Source: Xestospongia bergquistia
Taxonomy: Eukaryota; Porifera; Demospongiae; Haplosclerida; Petrosiidae
DNA: 64,000 bases
Assembly (NCBI GenBank): GCA_963965975.1
Contig: OZ014411.1
Span: 8,991,501 to 9,055,500 of the forward strand
Reading direction: 5' to 3'
The notes under the pieces are model-generated. The model saw only the letters and a list, made by a program, of their open reading frames with translations. It was not told where the DNA came from and ran no database searches. Below, piece after piece: positions 1 to 12,121 of this stretch. Made by a program: the position numbers and the translations under genes. Within the stretch, counting starts at the first letter, position 1; the number at the start of each line of letters is the position of its first letter.

Positions 1-606
1 GTATTAACATAATTATTGATAATCTCAAAAACTAGGTAACTATTGATTGAACAATTAAATATCTGCAGCATGTCAAACTGATTTATTCTCACAAAAATCT
101 AAAACAAGACTCAAACTTAATTATTCTTTATTTAGTACATTTACAGAGTCTATTTATATAGCTAGTACAGTATGGACAAAAGTGAGATACTATGCCACCA
201 TAACATTATTTATAAATGTTACAGTGTATAATCTTTAAAATCCAATTGCAAAATGACAATTGTCAAGAACAATAATAGTTGACTGTTTAGTTCATCTTAT
301 AATATATATGTTCTTACTAGAATAATAATTTGTAATTGATAAAGTTATGTGGTAACATACAAAAACACTAGTTTTTGTAAGTAATGCTGTATTAGACAAT
401 AAGATAACATCAAAACACTGCTTATAAATAAATTATAATATTTTCCAGTGTTAAATGTCAAACTTAAGTTTTTCCAGTAGTGACCATTATGACCTACTTG
501 CTAATGTCTTACTCTTCTCTCTCTCTCTCATTTGTAAATCATTATTTAGTAGGTTTTGACAATCTTTGTAACAAAATTCTATAAAACTATTAGAAAATAA
601 TAATAA

Positions 607-1400
607 TAATGTCTAATTGGTCATAAGATCACAATTAGTGCTGCTATAGATATATTATGTACAGTTGCTATATTGATATATATATATATATATATATGTA
701 GTTGCTATAGGAATGTTGTTGTAGTTATTGTTACCATGGTAATAGTTGCTATGATAAAATACTTAAAAGTTCCCAAAGTAATAATTGCTGTAGTAACATA
801 CATGAACATGGTGATTCAATTAATTTTTGGGTTTATATCCTTCCATGTTTTTGAAGATTTTATGTATCTGATTGATTTCAAAACTTGCCGATTACACATA
901 TAAACTAAGGATTGCGTATGAATTCAATATCTGGTAAGTTTTAAGAATGCTTCTGACAAATTTGGAATAGTTATAGCAATAAAATTTTCCATTGAAAAGT
1001 GTAGAAAATAGGTACTGTGACTAAATTCTTCACATTTTCGTTTTTTGTGAAACTTGCCAATTTTACCTGGAAATTAAACAGTCATCAATAATTAAATATT
1101 TCACAGGTTTTTACAATGTTTGTAAAAAAACTGAAAAAAATGGAATAAAACAATTAGTTATAGTCTTAAAACAATAACTGGCATAATGGTTATAAGATCA
1201 CAGTTAATTTTGCTTTAGTTATATGCATACAATGCATAAAGGTAATGCAATGATATGTATGTAGTTGCTATGATAATGTTTTATTATGATTGTTACCATG
1301 GTAATTGTCGCTATGATAAGATACATGAAATAGCTAAAGCAATTGTTGCTATAGTGGCATACATGTATGTGATGTTTCATTTTTAGGTTGATTTTATTAT
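607..1400. repeat. two diverged direct copies of a dispersed repeat
   Basis: About 607-870 and 1180-1400 share a common order of words: a 'cataagatcaca' or 'tataagatcaca' start, a 'tgtagttgctat' block, 'ttgttaccatggtaat', then 'gctatgataa' and 'catacatg'. The ORFs here (673-903 plus, 1219-1425 minus) are isoleucine/valine/tyrosine-rich, overlie the repeat and look non-coding. The rest of 1-2043 is AT-rich with a (TA)n tract at 678-696 and another at about 1663-1684. I see no gene there. Confidence 0.5.
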
Positions 1401-2082
1401 ATGGCCCATTTTTAATGTTCAGCATCAGTTAATTGCACTATAAACATGTGCAATGATTTAAAAAATCATCCCATATACTTAAAGAGATAACCAGTTTAGA
1501 GAAAGAATGCCCATGTATGTTTGATTGGTAAATATAAAATGAAATAACAGTCTTTGCACATCTATTTTAACTGTCAATGACATAATATTTCATATCTAAA
1601 GTACTATTAACATATGATACTATCATGCCAGCTTGTGTTACATGCTGTAATATTGATCCATATATACATATATATATATATATATCATGTATTAGTCTTA
1701 ATAGACAGGCTACATGATCTGGGAGTACTTGCTATCCTATATTTTTAAACAACATTGAGGAAGCTATCTGATGTTAATTTTTCAGGACAATTCTTATGAA
1801 GTATTTTATCTCTTTTACTGGTATGGTCACATAAGATTCAGCTAGTTGGAGACCTCTCTGAGTATCATTGTAGAGCGGATCTGAACTCAATTGAAGAATC
1901 ACGGAAATATACGGAATTGTATACTGCTAACGTACTGTCGCTAAAATAATAAGTGGCGATCTCCCAAACGGTCGCTACGTGTTAAGCACTACCGTAGCTC
2001 AGCGGATATAATTCGTAGTGTATATGCACGACACAAACTAGATATGATCAGTGCGTCAATCTGCAGATCCAGACTGACAACT

Positions 2083-3135
2083 ATGGCTTGTAAGCAGTCA
2101 TTTCCTTTTCTTGTCATTCTTATTATTTGCTCTGCTGTGAAAGTATCCTCTCATTGTATGACTGATGATTGCAATAGTTTTGGCCAGAGACCATTCTCTA
2201 CTTATGAAGAATTGTGCTGCTTACCATCAAACAAAGGAGATGTTATTCGTATCACTAAAGATAATAGTTGCACTCGTTATGTAATAGTATGTCCTGATAT
2301 CATACCAAAATCGTGTTGCAAATTCAAATCTTGCTATGACATACTACAGTCAGATCCATATGCTCCCTCTGGCTATTACAACTTAACAGTCAATGGTAAC
2401 TTAGTTGAAGTGTATTGTGATATGGAGGGTAAACTCTGTGATGGAGAAGGAGGCTGGACAAAAGTAGCATTTGTTAACATGAGTGAACCTGGGACATCCT
2501 GTCCTCCTGGACTAGAAGAATATAACAACATCATTGATGGCAGATTATTTTGTTGGATAAAAAATGAACATACATATTTTGGTTGCAACTCTGCCTTCTT
2601 TTCTACTAAAAAAGTCAATTATACAAAGGTGTGTGGTTGTGTGAGAGGATACCAGTATGGACCTTCTTATGCTTTTCATTGTAACTTAGAAAACGAAAAC
2701 TGCTTTGACTCTCAAATAAAAGCATATGGAGTGACTCTAAGTTACAGTAGTAGTCCTCGTAAACATATTTGGACATATGCTGGTGCCAGTTATGAAGGAG
2801 GAATATCATCATATCGTTGTCCCTGTAATGATGGCAGTCCATATCAGAATGATTCAATATCATTTGTTGGTAAAGATTATTATTGTGAAGCAGCACGAAA
2901 GGAAGGTGATAATCGAAAAAACATCTTATATGCAGATGATCCCCTCTGGGATGGTCAAAACTGTCCCGGAGCTGAGGCTACCTGTTGTATGTCTCCTACG
3001 ATGCCATGGTTTGTGAAGACATTAGATGAAACAGTTAGTGAAGACATCGAGTTGACTACATGTGGTTACAAGTACGAGTATCCGACATATGTTCAAGGTA
3101 CTCCTCTTGACCTTATTGAACTCTATATCAAATAA
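2083..3135 (+). CDS. secreted fibrinogen-related (FReD-like) protein
   Basis: Single-exon ORF. The first in-frame ATG is at 2044, but the methionine at 2083 directly precedes a hydrophobic leader (MACKQSFPFLVILIICS), so I start there, giving 350 residues. After the leader comes a cysteine-rich stretch, then the usual opening of a fibrinogen-related domain: SGYYNLTVNGNLVEVYCDM, then GGWTKVAFVNM. The C-terminal half has many paired cysteines, PWFVKTL and DIELTTCG, and ends in a LIELYIK-like strand seen in cnidarian and sponge relatives. The Ca-site and ligand-pocket residues of vertebrate fibrinogen C domains are not obvious, so binding specificity is unknown. Expected to be extracellular, perhaps a lectin or recognition factor. 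There is no membrane segment or GPI-like tail. Coding ORF confidence is high; exact subfamily is uncertain. Confidence 0.8.
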   Translation: MACKQSFPFLVILIICSAVKVSSHCMTDDCNSFGQRPFSTYEELCCLPSNKGDVIRITKDNSCTRYVIVCPDIIPKSCCKFKSCYDILQSDPYAPSGYYNLTVNGNLVEVYCDMEGKLCDGEGGWTKVAFVNMSEPGTSCPPGLEEYNNIIDGRLFCWIKNEHTYFGCNSAFFSTKKVNYTKVCGCVRGYQYGPSYAFHCNLENENCFDSQIKAYGVTLSYSSSPRKHIWTYAGASYEGGISSYRCPCNDGSPYQNDSISFVGKDYYCEAARKEGDNRKNILYADDPLWDGQNCPGAEATCCMSPTMPWFVKTLDETVSEDIELTTCGYKYEYPTYVQGTPLDLIELYIK

Positions 3136-3178
3136 TAACCTACAAGTATACATTTTACTGAAATTGCTGCATACATTT

Positions 3179-3267
3179 AATAAACACACAGGCCATGTTG
3201 CATTTTTCAGTGCATAATTATTATTGAGATGATTATATATTAATTTAATTAACATTCATGAAATAAA
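3179..3267 (+). promoter_or_regulatory. candidate poly(A) signals of the fibrinogen-related gene
   Basis: AATAAA occurs at 3179-3184 (44 bases after the stop) and again at 3262-3267. Either could direct 3' end formation. The next stretch, 3268-4080, is AT-rich and I see no gene in it. The 74-codon ORF at 3628-3852 has no recognisable features. Confidence 0.45.
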
Positions 3268-4080
3268 TCATTTTTTGCAGCACTAAAGCAATTGACAGAC
3301 TACAATGAGTCAGTTTATATAATGTAAAATAATATATGACATATATTGTTATAATTGCACAACAAATATCGTACATGTTCTTATATCTGATCATCATCAG
3401 CAGGATCTGAAATAAATCACAGTTGTATGTTAGTTATGTCTATCACTGTAAAAATTAATATATTACATTAACTGAAGAAGTCACTAAAATTTAACTTGTC
3501 ATATGGTTTTCTTCAAAATATTCAGTTGTCTATAAAAAGAAAGACACATAAATATTAATAGATTGTGTAGAAACGTGCATGTAAAATGTAGTGAAGTAAG
3601 CATGCAAGAATATTATTATCATTAGCTTTGAAGACATGTAGTATTAATCATAAGCACTTGAAAAATAGACTTCATATATGTACATTTGTCACATTATTAT
3701 ATGATTATTATTATTTTTTGTTGTTGCTGTTTTGGACATCCTACCTTTTAAAGAGTTCTGACAACGTCCTCAAAGAAGTGAGAGAGACTTCTTCAAGATT
3801 CAATAATAACTCCTTAAAGGCATCTACCTATATGAACCAAATACAGGATTAGTTCCCAATACATTAATTCTCCAATACATGCAGTATATCACTATAAAAT
3901 AGATTGGTTAATTTAATGATCTGTGGTCATTTTTACTGCATATGATACATGATACGATATAGAGAAGTTTAATTAACATCACTCTGTTTTTGTACTAATA
4001 TACTAATGACAAGACACTAGTTGATTGTTAGAGTTATGAGATTCTGTATGACATCTTATTAGACAATAGCCACTTATTCC

Positions 4081-4465
4081 TGTGTGCACAATGTAGTCTA
4101 CTTCCTTCTTATGTTTACACTGTACTAACAATGAAGGGTAGAGCATCTGTTGCTTTCATTAATATAGGGAAATCTGTTGCTTACTTCACTGTAAAACTGA
4201 CTGGTTGATTCGACCAATAAATAGTTATACAGGTTGCATGTATCAAACTGAAAGTAATGCAGTTTTCATTACTATTGTCCTAATTGATTTTTATTAAATC
4301 AAATCTTTTATTTTTTTAAAAAAAATCATTATTAGTTCTAACATTTTGTAAAAAAAATTGAATTATGCAATTTGTATAACCATATATTAGTTAAATCAAC
4401 CAATCAGTTGAATAGTGTTGTCTTTACACCATTATTATCACTAATGTCTTGGCAACTGAAGTATA
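4081..4465. repeat. single dispersed copy of the 159-bp repeat, split by a MITE
   Basis: 4081-4194 and 4410-4465 together match one unit of the tandem array at 43302-43902: shared words include 'ttacactgta', 'gaagggtagagcatctgttgctt', 'atctgttgc' and 'cactaatgtcttg'. The halves are separated by a 215-bp insert at 4195-4409 with terminal inverted repeats. Confidence 0.65.
4195..4409. mobile_element. MITE with 16-bp terminal inverted repeats
   Basis: Left end AACTGACTGGTTGATT (4195-4210) is the reverse complement of the right end AATCAACCAATCAGTT (4394-4409) at 15 of 16 positions. There is no coding capacity. It interrupts a repeat whose uninterrupted form is seen at 43302-43902. I cannot define a target-site duplication with confidence. 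Confidence 0.55.
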
Positions 4466-4778
4466 TTAGTAATTAATACAGTGCTCTGTAAAAATAGGTT
4501 GCTGTCATAAAAACCCTAAGGTTGTTTGCCTACTGGTTTAAATATGACAATCCAGGAGTTGTTTCTGTGTAGCAACCCAAGGTTGTAAGCTTTTACAATT
4601 CTCTATTGTACATGTCAGAAACTATCTGTTCTGGTAACTGATGAAGAGACAGGAACTACAAAAGTTGACAACATTTTCTACTTCCTTATCACGTTCTGGC
4701 CACAATATGTGGATTAATGCAAGCAAATGATTTCATCTTAGAGATACCTGGATGATCTGTGTGAAGTACCTCTAATAA

Positions 4779-4850
4779 TTTTCTTATTATATATAATAAG
4801 AAAATATGGTTAAGATAGTACAACTTAAATATTATTTAACTTGTACTATC
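4779..4850. repeat. two adjacent palindromes
   Basis: 4779-4804 is a perfect 26-bp palindrome, and 4814-4850 has 10-bp arms (GATAGTACAA / TTGTACTATC) around an AT-rich loop. The words 'gatctgtgtg' (about 4755) and 'catctgtgtg' (about 4850) bracket the pair. It could be a tiny foldback element or a chance AT-rich structure. Confidence 0.4.
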
Positions 4851-4924
4851 ATCTGTGTGCCCCATAAGACACATCTATTTTCTACAGACAATTCATGTTA
4901 CCTAGAGTCAGAGCTTCTTGTCCA

Positions 4925-5960
4925 CTACATTTGGCCATCCATTATAAGTGTATGTAAGAGTCTTACAATAATAAATATCATATGAACAAGCAGAGAGTGA
5001 AATTGCCCATCATTGTAATCTAGATGGGTGCCATCATTGGAATACCGGCCCTTACTGCCCAAATATGGCTGTAAAAGACTTATGGTCTGTGATAAATGAA
5101 AATGTTCTACCATACAAATATTGTGGAATTTCTACACACTATATATTGTAGATAATTCATACTCTTCAATTTATGAGTAATTCTGCTCAGCCTTTGACTG
5201 TGATCTGAAGCTAAAAGCTTTGGGACACTCATTGCCATTTGAAAATATGTGGGAGATAATCGCTTCCACCCCATAGGCTGCACATCACAGGCCAATGAAT
5301 AATTACAGTGTACTAACACGTTATAAATAAAAAGTGAATTGTGTAGGTTCTTTATTGTTTGGGCACAATTATTTGTCCATTTCCAGGCAATACCTTTTTT
5401 GTAACTTCTTTAAGGGGTAAAGCACAGAGGCAAGGTTAGGGACAAATTCCTATAATAGTTGACTATGCTTATATAGGAATTGTCATAATTATCATAGTTC
5501 CTTACTATAGCTTTAAGTGTACTATTAAGAGGGTGCATCTCTTCAGGGTTGATCCTATGTCCTATGCACTTAACTTTTTTTTACTAATGAATATGCAGTT
5601 ACTTCTTTCATAAACTGTCTACTTCAGATCATCTTCACTATTACTATATACTGAAGTGTTGGTTTGCATGTATTTCAAAATTTGCTACTAACTCTTTGTT
5701 TTACCACACTCTTTTAAACCACAATGATAGCATGATGATGTACATTTTTGTTGTTGTACTTTCTGAGTGGTATTGTCACCAAATGTACAAAGGTTCCATT
5801 TGTCTCTCTTCCATCTCTAGGTTGGTTGCAATCTCCACTGCTTGAGAAAAATTTAACTTCTTTTCTCATATGAATCTCTTCTGAATAGCCTCATTGTGCA
5901 GGCCATAAATTAGTCATTGGTAACAAGATGAGCAAAAAGTGATTAAGAAAACTTTAATTT
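4925..5960 (-). pseudogene. decayed Ty3/gypsy retrotransposon (Gag and RNase H pieces)
   Basis: On the minus strand two pieces of a gypsy-type element can be read with frame changes. About 5780-5950 resembles a Gag segment (EKKLNFSQAVEIATNLEMEE). About 5320-5040 resembles the RNase H domain: an ACDVQPMG-type start (usual CDAS), then, one frame over, ISHIFSNGNECPKAFSFRSQ, and finally YGRTFSFITDHKSFTAIFG, the classic YGR...TDHK block. Reverse transcriptase between the two pieces is missing or unrecognisable. Several stops and frameshifts make it non-functional. No LTR was found around it. Confidence 0.65.
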
Positions 5961-6697
5961 GTATTTGCTATATTTTTATGTTTATGTTTTGTTCCTATGT
6001 TTAATATTCATACTTTTGTTTAAACTTTTCACTTCATTATTCAAAGTCTAAAAACAATTTTCAAAAACCACTTTCAGTTACTATTCAGTTAATTAATTCA
6101 GTACTAAATCTCAATATGAAGCATAAAATTAATTTTAAATACCACGCTAAGTTTTTATAACTTGGGCTCCCTTAACTCCATATAAGTCAGTTCGGTTCAT
6201 TTTTTAAAATCAAATGGCTATTATAAGTGAAATAACAGGGAATGGGAGTGCTTTTCACAATAGAGATTATTTCTCTCTGTCATCCATTAAAGCAGAGTTG
6301 ATGGTAAATAAGATCTGCTTGAGTGTATAAAGGTGTGTCTTACAACCAACATGGTTCTAATGTGTATTTAGAGCAAATTGGGACTAATTACAGGAGCTAA
6401 TTCAAGTACAATACTGCTGAAGCTTCTTGATACTCAGGGTTATTTGATTTGATCATTATATAGATGATGATACATCATTATTAGAGGCTGACACTAACTC
6501 ACAATAATGATGACAACACGATGATATTATCTAGACTTATAAATATCACACTTAAGGTACGCCCATTTAGCTAAGTAATTTTAACCCTTATCTTATGTAT
6601 TGTTCATGGAGGTCCACCAACCACCTTCTCCTCAATACTTAAATTTAAGAAGTATAACGGTGAGACTAACTGACCGATTTTATCTTCAAAAATAAAG
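5961..6697. other. intergenic, nothing recognised
   Basis: AT-rich sequence upstream of the glycosyltransferase gene. The 70-codon minus ORF at 6604-6816 overlaps the first glycosyltransferase exon and is a shadow of it. I could not point to a convincing core promoter. Confidence 0.4.
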
Positions 6698-9079
6698 ATG
6701 AAAAGTTTTCGTGTATTTTTCACAATTGTTGTTACCTTTGTTGTCATAATCATACTTCTTGTTGTTCTCCGATCTTCCTCCCTATACATGAAAAGGAATG
6801 TAGACATCGAATCCAATTATATATTTGAAATGAGTTCCAACTCTAACACAACCTCTTTTAGTGAGATTAGAATACAATCAAACATTGTGAGTATGTATTT
6901 ATTCCTAGTGATTCAAGTTGATTATGCCTAGTTTTTGTTCAGACTAATCTAACTGCCATATGCTTGAAGGTATAATTGACCCATTCAGTACTTCTTCTGA
7001 CTTTATTTAGTATTGAGCTAAGAGGTTTATTACATCTAACGTTTTGTCAGTTTTGTCACTATACAAACTTGAATGTCAGAGGTTTCTAGATGGGTCAGTT
7101 GGTCTGTAATAATGTTATTAATCTTGAAATAAAAAAATAACCAATATAGTTTGTAACCTCTGATTATAATATGATTTGACTTATGTTTAGATTATTTGAG
7201 CAACATATAACATATATATATATATAACTTAAGAATGAAATGTAACATTTGAATAAAATAATAAAAGTTTAATTGAATGGTAAACTGTACTTGATTGGTG
7301 GATGTAGTCTTGTGTAAACCAAAGAAATCACATAAGAATTTGGTTATTGTAAGAATGTTTAAAGCTCTAGTGTTAATTTTTAAAATTCTCACCATGTCAA
7401 TGCTCAATATAGGTTTTATTGTGCACTAACTGAATATAGCAAATTATAGCTTTCTTGTAGTACCAATAGGTACTTTACTTACTTCATTATAATATAAAAG
7501 CAAGTCAATGTTGTAGTTTGTTGTGGTTTTGCTATGATAGTTCCATTCACCAATGGAATATAAGGTGGCCTGGCCCTCTAAAAGAATCTTAGGATCACTC
7601 ACTTTTTACAAAGAAAAGTATTTGTTTGATGTACTAAAGGAATTGATAATCGAATCTAGCTGAGTGATATTTTACATGGTTGGTAGCTAATTAATTGATT
7701 GGAGTACATCTCTAGTATTGTATCAAATCACATTTCTTCAGTTGCCCAAGTATTAAAAAAAGATTTGATATTTTTTTATAGACTGAATCTGCTGTCTTCC
7801 AACTTTATTATCCAGCAAAGACAGAGAACTTGTGGATTCGTGTGAATGACAAGATTTTGGTAAATATTAACTTAGAGCATTAATTCTAAATATAAAGATA
7901 GAGTTTATATACATGTTTTAATTATAGCTACAGAGTATGTACTTTCTTATATTCTTTATGTAGGTTCGACGTCTCGCTTTCTATGATATTAGGGACAAAG
8001 ATTATATAACTGTTGTGTTTAATGTTCTTTATGATGATGAGAAAGTAGAAAAGTTATGCGACCTTTTTGCCAAGTTCACTTATGATGATAATCTGTTGGA
8101 TCACTGTGTGAAATTGGAATACTGGGTAAGTAGTGGGGATCGTGGAAGTCGTCATAGATATCAAGAAATCTGGTATAATTATGTTGTACGAACAGCTGTG
8201 GGCCTTCTTAACAAAGCACCTTTTTATGCTAGAATATCTACAAACAAAATGTGTAATAATTTGTCAGACTATATACCAATACAAAATGACAAACCTCAAA
8301 GGACTTACACGTATGGTGTCTGTCTACACCAAAGTCTATATGGTTATACTAATCCACAAATTCTCATTGACTGGGTGGAGCTAAATCTTGCATTAGGATT
8401 TGAGATAATGACTATTTATATGCAAAATGTTTCTGATGAATTTCATACAGCAATGATGCCTTACATTAATACTGGTGTTGTTGAAGTATTGGAATGGGGC
8501 CTAAAGCCACCTCTTATTCCTGGCTATACTAAATGTTGGGGACAAACTGCTTTAATAACTGAATGTCATTATCGTAATTTGTATCGCGTAAAATATCTGG
8601 CACTTTATGACATTGATGAATTTTTTGTTCCTCAACATGGAGGAGGAACAATAAAGAACTTAATTGAGACAATTGAAAAAAATCCTAAAGTTGTAAAGTC
8701 GGCCTCGTATGTCATTTTTAATGCTTTTTTCTACAAGAAAGGACCTCCATTACCAGAGTTAAACACAGCAAAGAAATGTTTGAACATGAACTGGCCATAT
8801 TATTATGTTTTCACAATCAGAAGTGATCATCCAAGTAGACAACATCACTATCACAAGATGATCATCAAGCCACAAGCAGCAATCTCTGCTTGGATACATT
8901 GGCTCAATAAATGGCAAAAAGGTTACACAAAGGAGTACCATGTACCCGAGAGTGATGCACTTGTACATCATTATCGTGTACCTGAGAAGAAACAGCTTAC
9001 CAAGGGGAGAGTTCAGACATTCTTGATGAGCCGCTACTTCAATCAAACGTTTCATGGAATTATGAAACAAATTTGTTGA
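6698..9079 (+). CDS. GT92 (DUF23) family glycosyltransferase, type II membrane protein
   Basis: Three exons joined in phase 0: 6698-6886 (63 codons), 7782-7859 (26) and 7964-9079 (371 plus stop), giving 460 residues. Donors are GTGAGT and GTAAAT; acceptors are TATAG and TGTAG. Exon 1 encodes a short cytosolic N-terminus and one uncleaved signal-anchor helix (about residues 5-24), as in Golgi enzymes. The catalytic region carries the hallmark ALYDIDEFFVPQ acidic motif at about residue 300, an upstream block ILIDWVELNLALGFEIMTIY, and ends near VHHYRVPEKK. Family members add galactose to glycans (C. elegans GALT-1 transfers galactose to fucose); the acceptor here is unknown. Length is normal and no lesion is seen. 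An ATTAAA at 9348 might be the poly(A) signal. Confidence 0.85.
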
Positions 9080-9777
9080 TATCGAATCGTTTTCCATGAA
9101 TGAGAGCATATATGTTTTTGTCATCTTGCAGAGCCAATTACATTTGTAGAGAGCTATCAACCAGAGAATGAAGGAGTCCTTTCAGTTTTACATTATACTG
9201 CTCTGAATTTTGTGAATTTTTTCATATTATGTTGCTTTTGTCTTGTAGCCAATATCTAATCAGCTTGAATGTGAGTATGATTATTTGGATGAAAGCTTCT
9301 ATCTATCTATGAATAATGTTCACAACTTGCAGTGTTAATTTTATGTCATTAAACTTTTTTTATTTTTTGAGTTGATCAAGCTAGGTGTAGTCTTCATTTT
9401 AATTGCTACACTTATAATTATTACAAACTGTTATTATTCACTAGACTTAGTGATTATTATTGTAATATTTATATCAGTATAATTATTATTATCTATGTCA
9501 AATTAAGTTATTTTATGCAATGGTGCTTTTCACTGAGTAGCACTGTTCCTATCAGTAGATGGTATGTTATACATTTGCTTAGTACAAACAGCTATATATG
9601 AGTGTTTTCCATTAGTATCAAGATTGTCATTACATTTTGGAACTTCACCTGGAGATCTAGAAGTTATTGGAATAGGTGCCCTATTTTATGTGAGATCAAC
9701 TGTATATTTTGTGTCAACAGAGGGTTCTCATATTCCTAAATTGGCCAAATAATTTTGTTTGAACTCTGAATGTAGTT
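9080..9777. other. intergenic, one short unassigned ORF
   Basis: Contains the 3' flank of the glycosyltransferase gene and a 62-codon plus ORF (9564-9752) that ends just before the segmental duplication. The ORF has no signal peptide, no motif I recognise and no clear splice partner, so I do not call it a gene. Confidence 0.3.
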
Positions 9778-9790
9778 GAGGACCTTCTGG

Positions 9791-10740
9791 CTACACATAT
9801 CTAGTGTACATAATCTGCCTTCTCTCACTGTCTATTTGCTTTTTCTTACTTGGATTCTTTTGTTTGTATAATTTCTTTACACAGCAGTAGTTGCATATTA
9901 GTACTGCATTCACAACAAAGATCACTGACAAGAGAAGAGCACTAATACTTATAAGTAACAGTAACATATCTGAAGGCAGTGAAAGAAATAATGTATTCAA
10001 TACTTTTGTAAGCAATTACATAAAGCTACCACTGATAGACTGACCTTTAACAATAAGAGAGAGTTGATGTTGATAATTGCTGTGGTTTCTTGGACACAAG
10101 GTAAAGTACCATTACCACAATCTATGGTGTTAGTTTCAATTGGTCTACCTTTCTCTTCAACTGAAACAAACCTACTACTCACTATTTCACCACCTTTAGA
10201 TAATATCTTCCTTTTACTATCACTGAATATCACTTGAATATTTAATTTGTTATTCACATGTACAGGAAAATTATCACTCTTGGTGGAGATATTTCATTAA
10301 ATGTAATACCCAATTTTTCTATTTTACAGATCATCTGTCTATGGATATAGTTGGTGACTCACATAATTCAAGAGAATTCTGTGTGAATTCTTGTGTAGGT
10401 AGTTTTCTAATGGTCTATAATGTGTCCACAACTGATATAGTAACTCAACATCATTGTACTGTCCTACAACAGTAGTTACAGGACAGTGATAGTAAGTTCA
10501 TTGTCTCCATGATATATCGGATCCCCTCTACCTATAGATTTCCCATATTTGTGTCATGTTTACCTCTAATTTCAAAAATTAACTCTTTATTCTCAATCTG
10601 TGATAGTTGAATAAAACTCAGACACTCTCCAGGAATAATTCAAGGTACATTGTACACTAACTTTTGGTCAATTCTATATCAATAACGTTTGAGACTCTGA
10701 CTATGTAGATAATTATTTTATTACTGTAATGATTATACTT
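9791..10740 (-). pseudogene. single-pass membrane protein remnant, copy 1
   Basis: The minus strand shows a last exon (about 9791-9983) encoding a membrane helix (LLLLISISALLLSVIFVV) followed by a basic tail (CCVKKLYKQKNPSKKKQ) ending in RYV and a stop, preceded by a good acceptor (tgccttcag). The exon before it (about 10045-10280) reads FPVHVNNKLNIQVIFSD and later CGNGTLPCVQE, extracellular in style, and ends at a GTCAGT donor. The two exons do not join in phase. Further upstream, IPGECLSFIQLSQI and GRGDPIYHGDNELTITV can be read with intervening stops. Family not recognised. The broken frames, shared in part with copy 2, suggest a dead gene. Confidence 0.5.
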
Positions 10741-10747
10741 CACACCA

Positions 10748-11304
10748 GATGCTATTATTATGAATGAAGTAAGTCTTGGTATGATCAGGTTCAAATTCAC
10801 AACAATGTTGACAAGTGTTTCCCATCTAGATAAAGAAAACTATACAGTCATAATGCAATCAGAAATGCAAGAGACTGATATTGTCACCATAAAAGGAAAA
10901 ATGCAACCCTTTAAATCCAGTTACTTTACTGGACAAAAGAATCAAAAATCTGTAAACAAATCTAATGAAATACCCAAAACTGTCAGTGTGAATTGTAAAA
11001 TCCTCATTATTATTGATTCATATCACTTTGTCATAAATAGTGAGATACAAAACAAGTCTACAACATCCTCTCAAATGAAGATGATCCCATTAGTGGTTGG
11101 CAGATTGGCAATAGGTTAGTTTCATCATCTTTCTTTAATAATTTATCCATTGTCTCATTATGAAAGTTTTTTTTTTATTTTGTTGAAAGAAGTTAAGGCA
11201 CTAAATCCAGAAATCCTAACTGAGGATATCTGTTTTGAGTTATGTCCTTTTTTGTGACTTGTTTGTTCTACATGTAATTTCTATCTGTAATATGGTTGAT
11301 TGTA

Positions 11305-11382
<78 letters not shown>

Positions 11383-11680
11383 GTTTTTGCCATTATACAT
11401 ACAATAATATACTATATACTATAAAAATTGGTACATGTCTTTGTTGTATCTATCAGTTAGATAAGAGATGATACAACCATGTACAGCAATTGTTACATTA
11501 TATTACAAGCCGCTACCACAGTGACAAATTCAGTGTTTTATAGATATATTTCAATTTAAGGTTTTTATGCTTCCATTATTTCAAGGTGTAGCATATCATT
11601 TTTATCGATATAGGTTTGAAGCACTATCAACCAAAGAAGAGGTAAAGCCTCTGATAATGCCAAGTAAGAAGGAAACATGA
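10748..11680 (+). CDS. uncertain exons of an unknown plus-strand gene, copy 1
   Basis: An open stretch at 10748-11116 could be an exon: acceptor 'cacaccag', donor GTTAGT, frame containing DSYHFVINSEIQNKSTTSS. A second candidate, 11614-11680, reads FEALSTKEEVKPLIMPSKK and stops, like a cytoplasmic tail. The phases of the two do not join directly. Both are kept open in copy 2 (17165-17530 and 17987-18053), including an in-frame 3-bp indel, but most base differences change the amino acid, so constraint is weak at best. No family recognised. May not be a gene. Confidence 0.25.
11311..11380. repeat. compound (TA)n(GA)n microsatellite
   Basis: A TA tract runs directly into a GA tract. In copy 2 the corresponding site (about 17720-17744) has a shorter TA tract and no GA tract. 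The ORF that crosses it is an artefact of the repeat. Confidence 0.8.
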
Positions 11681-12121
11681 AAGATAAACTAGATAATGTG
11701 CTTTCTATATTTATAATACATGACTAGCTATTCAATATCAATTGTACATGCTAAATGCTATAAATAGAATTATGACTAACTATCATATATGCATGAATAA
11801 AACTATTGTGGTCCAAATCACCCTAAAACCTTATTCTGAAAGTAAAATAATAAATACTGTTTTCATTACAACAATAACTATCATTTGATAAACATTCATT
11901 TCCCAATTGAAACAGTTTTCATCAAATCATTTTGCTACATGCAACCAGTATAACCGTATATGGTTAAAACAACAATGCTAATTTTTTAGTAATAATGCAT
12001 TACACAACATTACTTAATTTCATTATATATATAGTCTCAATTTAGGAACTCTAAACATTGTAATAGTGTGTTTAACTATTTCACTACAAGTGTCAAGCAA
12101 TAAAATCAGTTTATAAATTCA

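Noticed and set aside
673..1425. Short ORFs on both strands in the first 1.5 kb
   Set aside because: They are Ile/Val/Tyr-rich, begin in TA tracts and overlie a dispersed repeat. No domain or splice partner.
1988..2035. tRNA-like A box ('tagctcagcgg') upstream of the fibrinogen-related gene
   Set aside because: No B box (GGTTCGANTCC type) or acceptor stem at the right distance, so no tRNA or SINE call.
2376..2896. Minus-strand ORFs inside the fibrinogen-related gene
   Set aside because: They are shadows of the well-supported plus-strand coding frame.
8759..9160. 133-codon minus ORF over the end of the glycosyltransferase
   Set aside because: Antisense shadow. The plus frame carries the family motifs.
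11235..11471. ORF with poly(Ile-Tyr) and poly(Arg-Glu) runs
   Set aside because: Produced by the (TA)n(GA)n microsatellite; the run is absent from the other duplicate.
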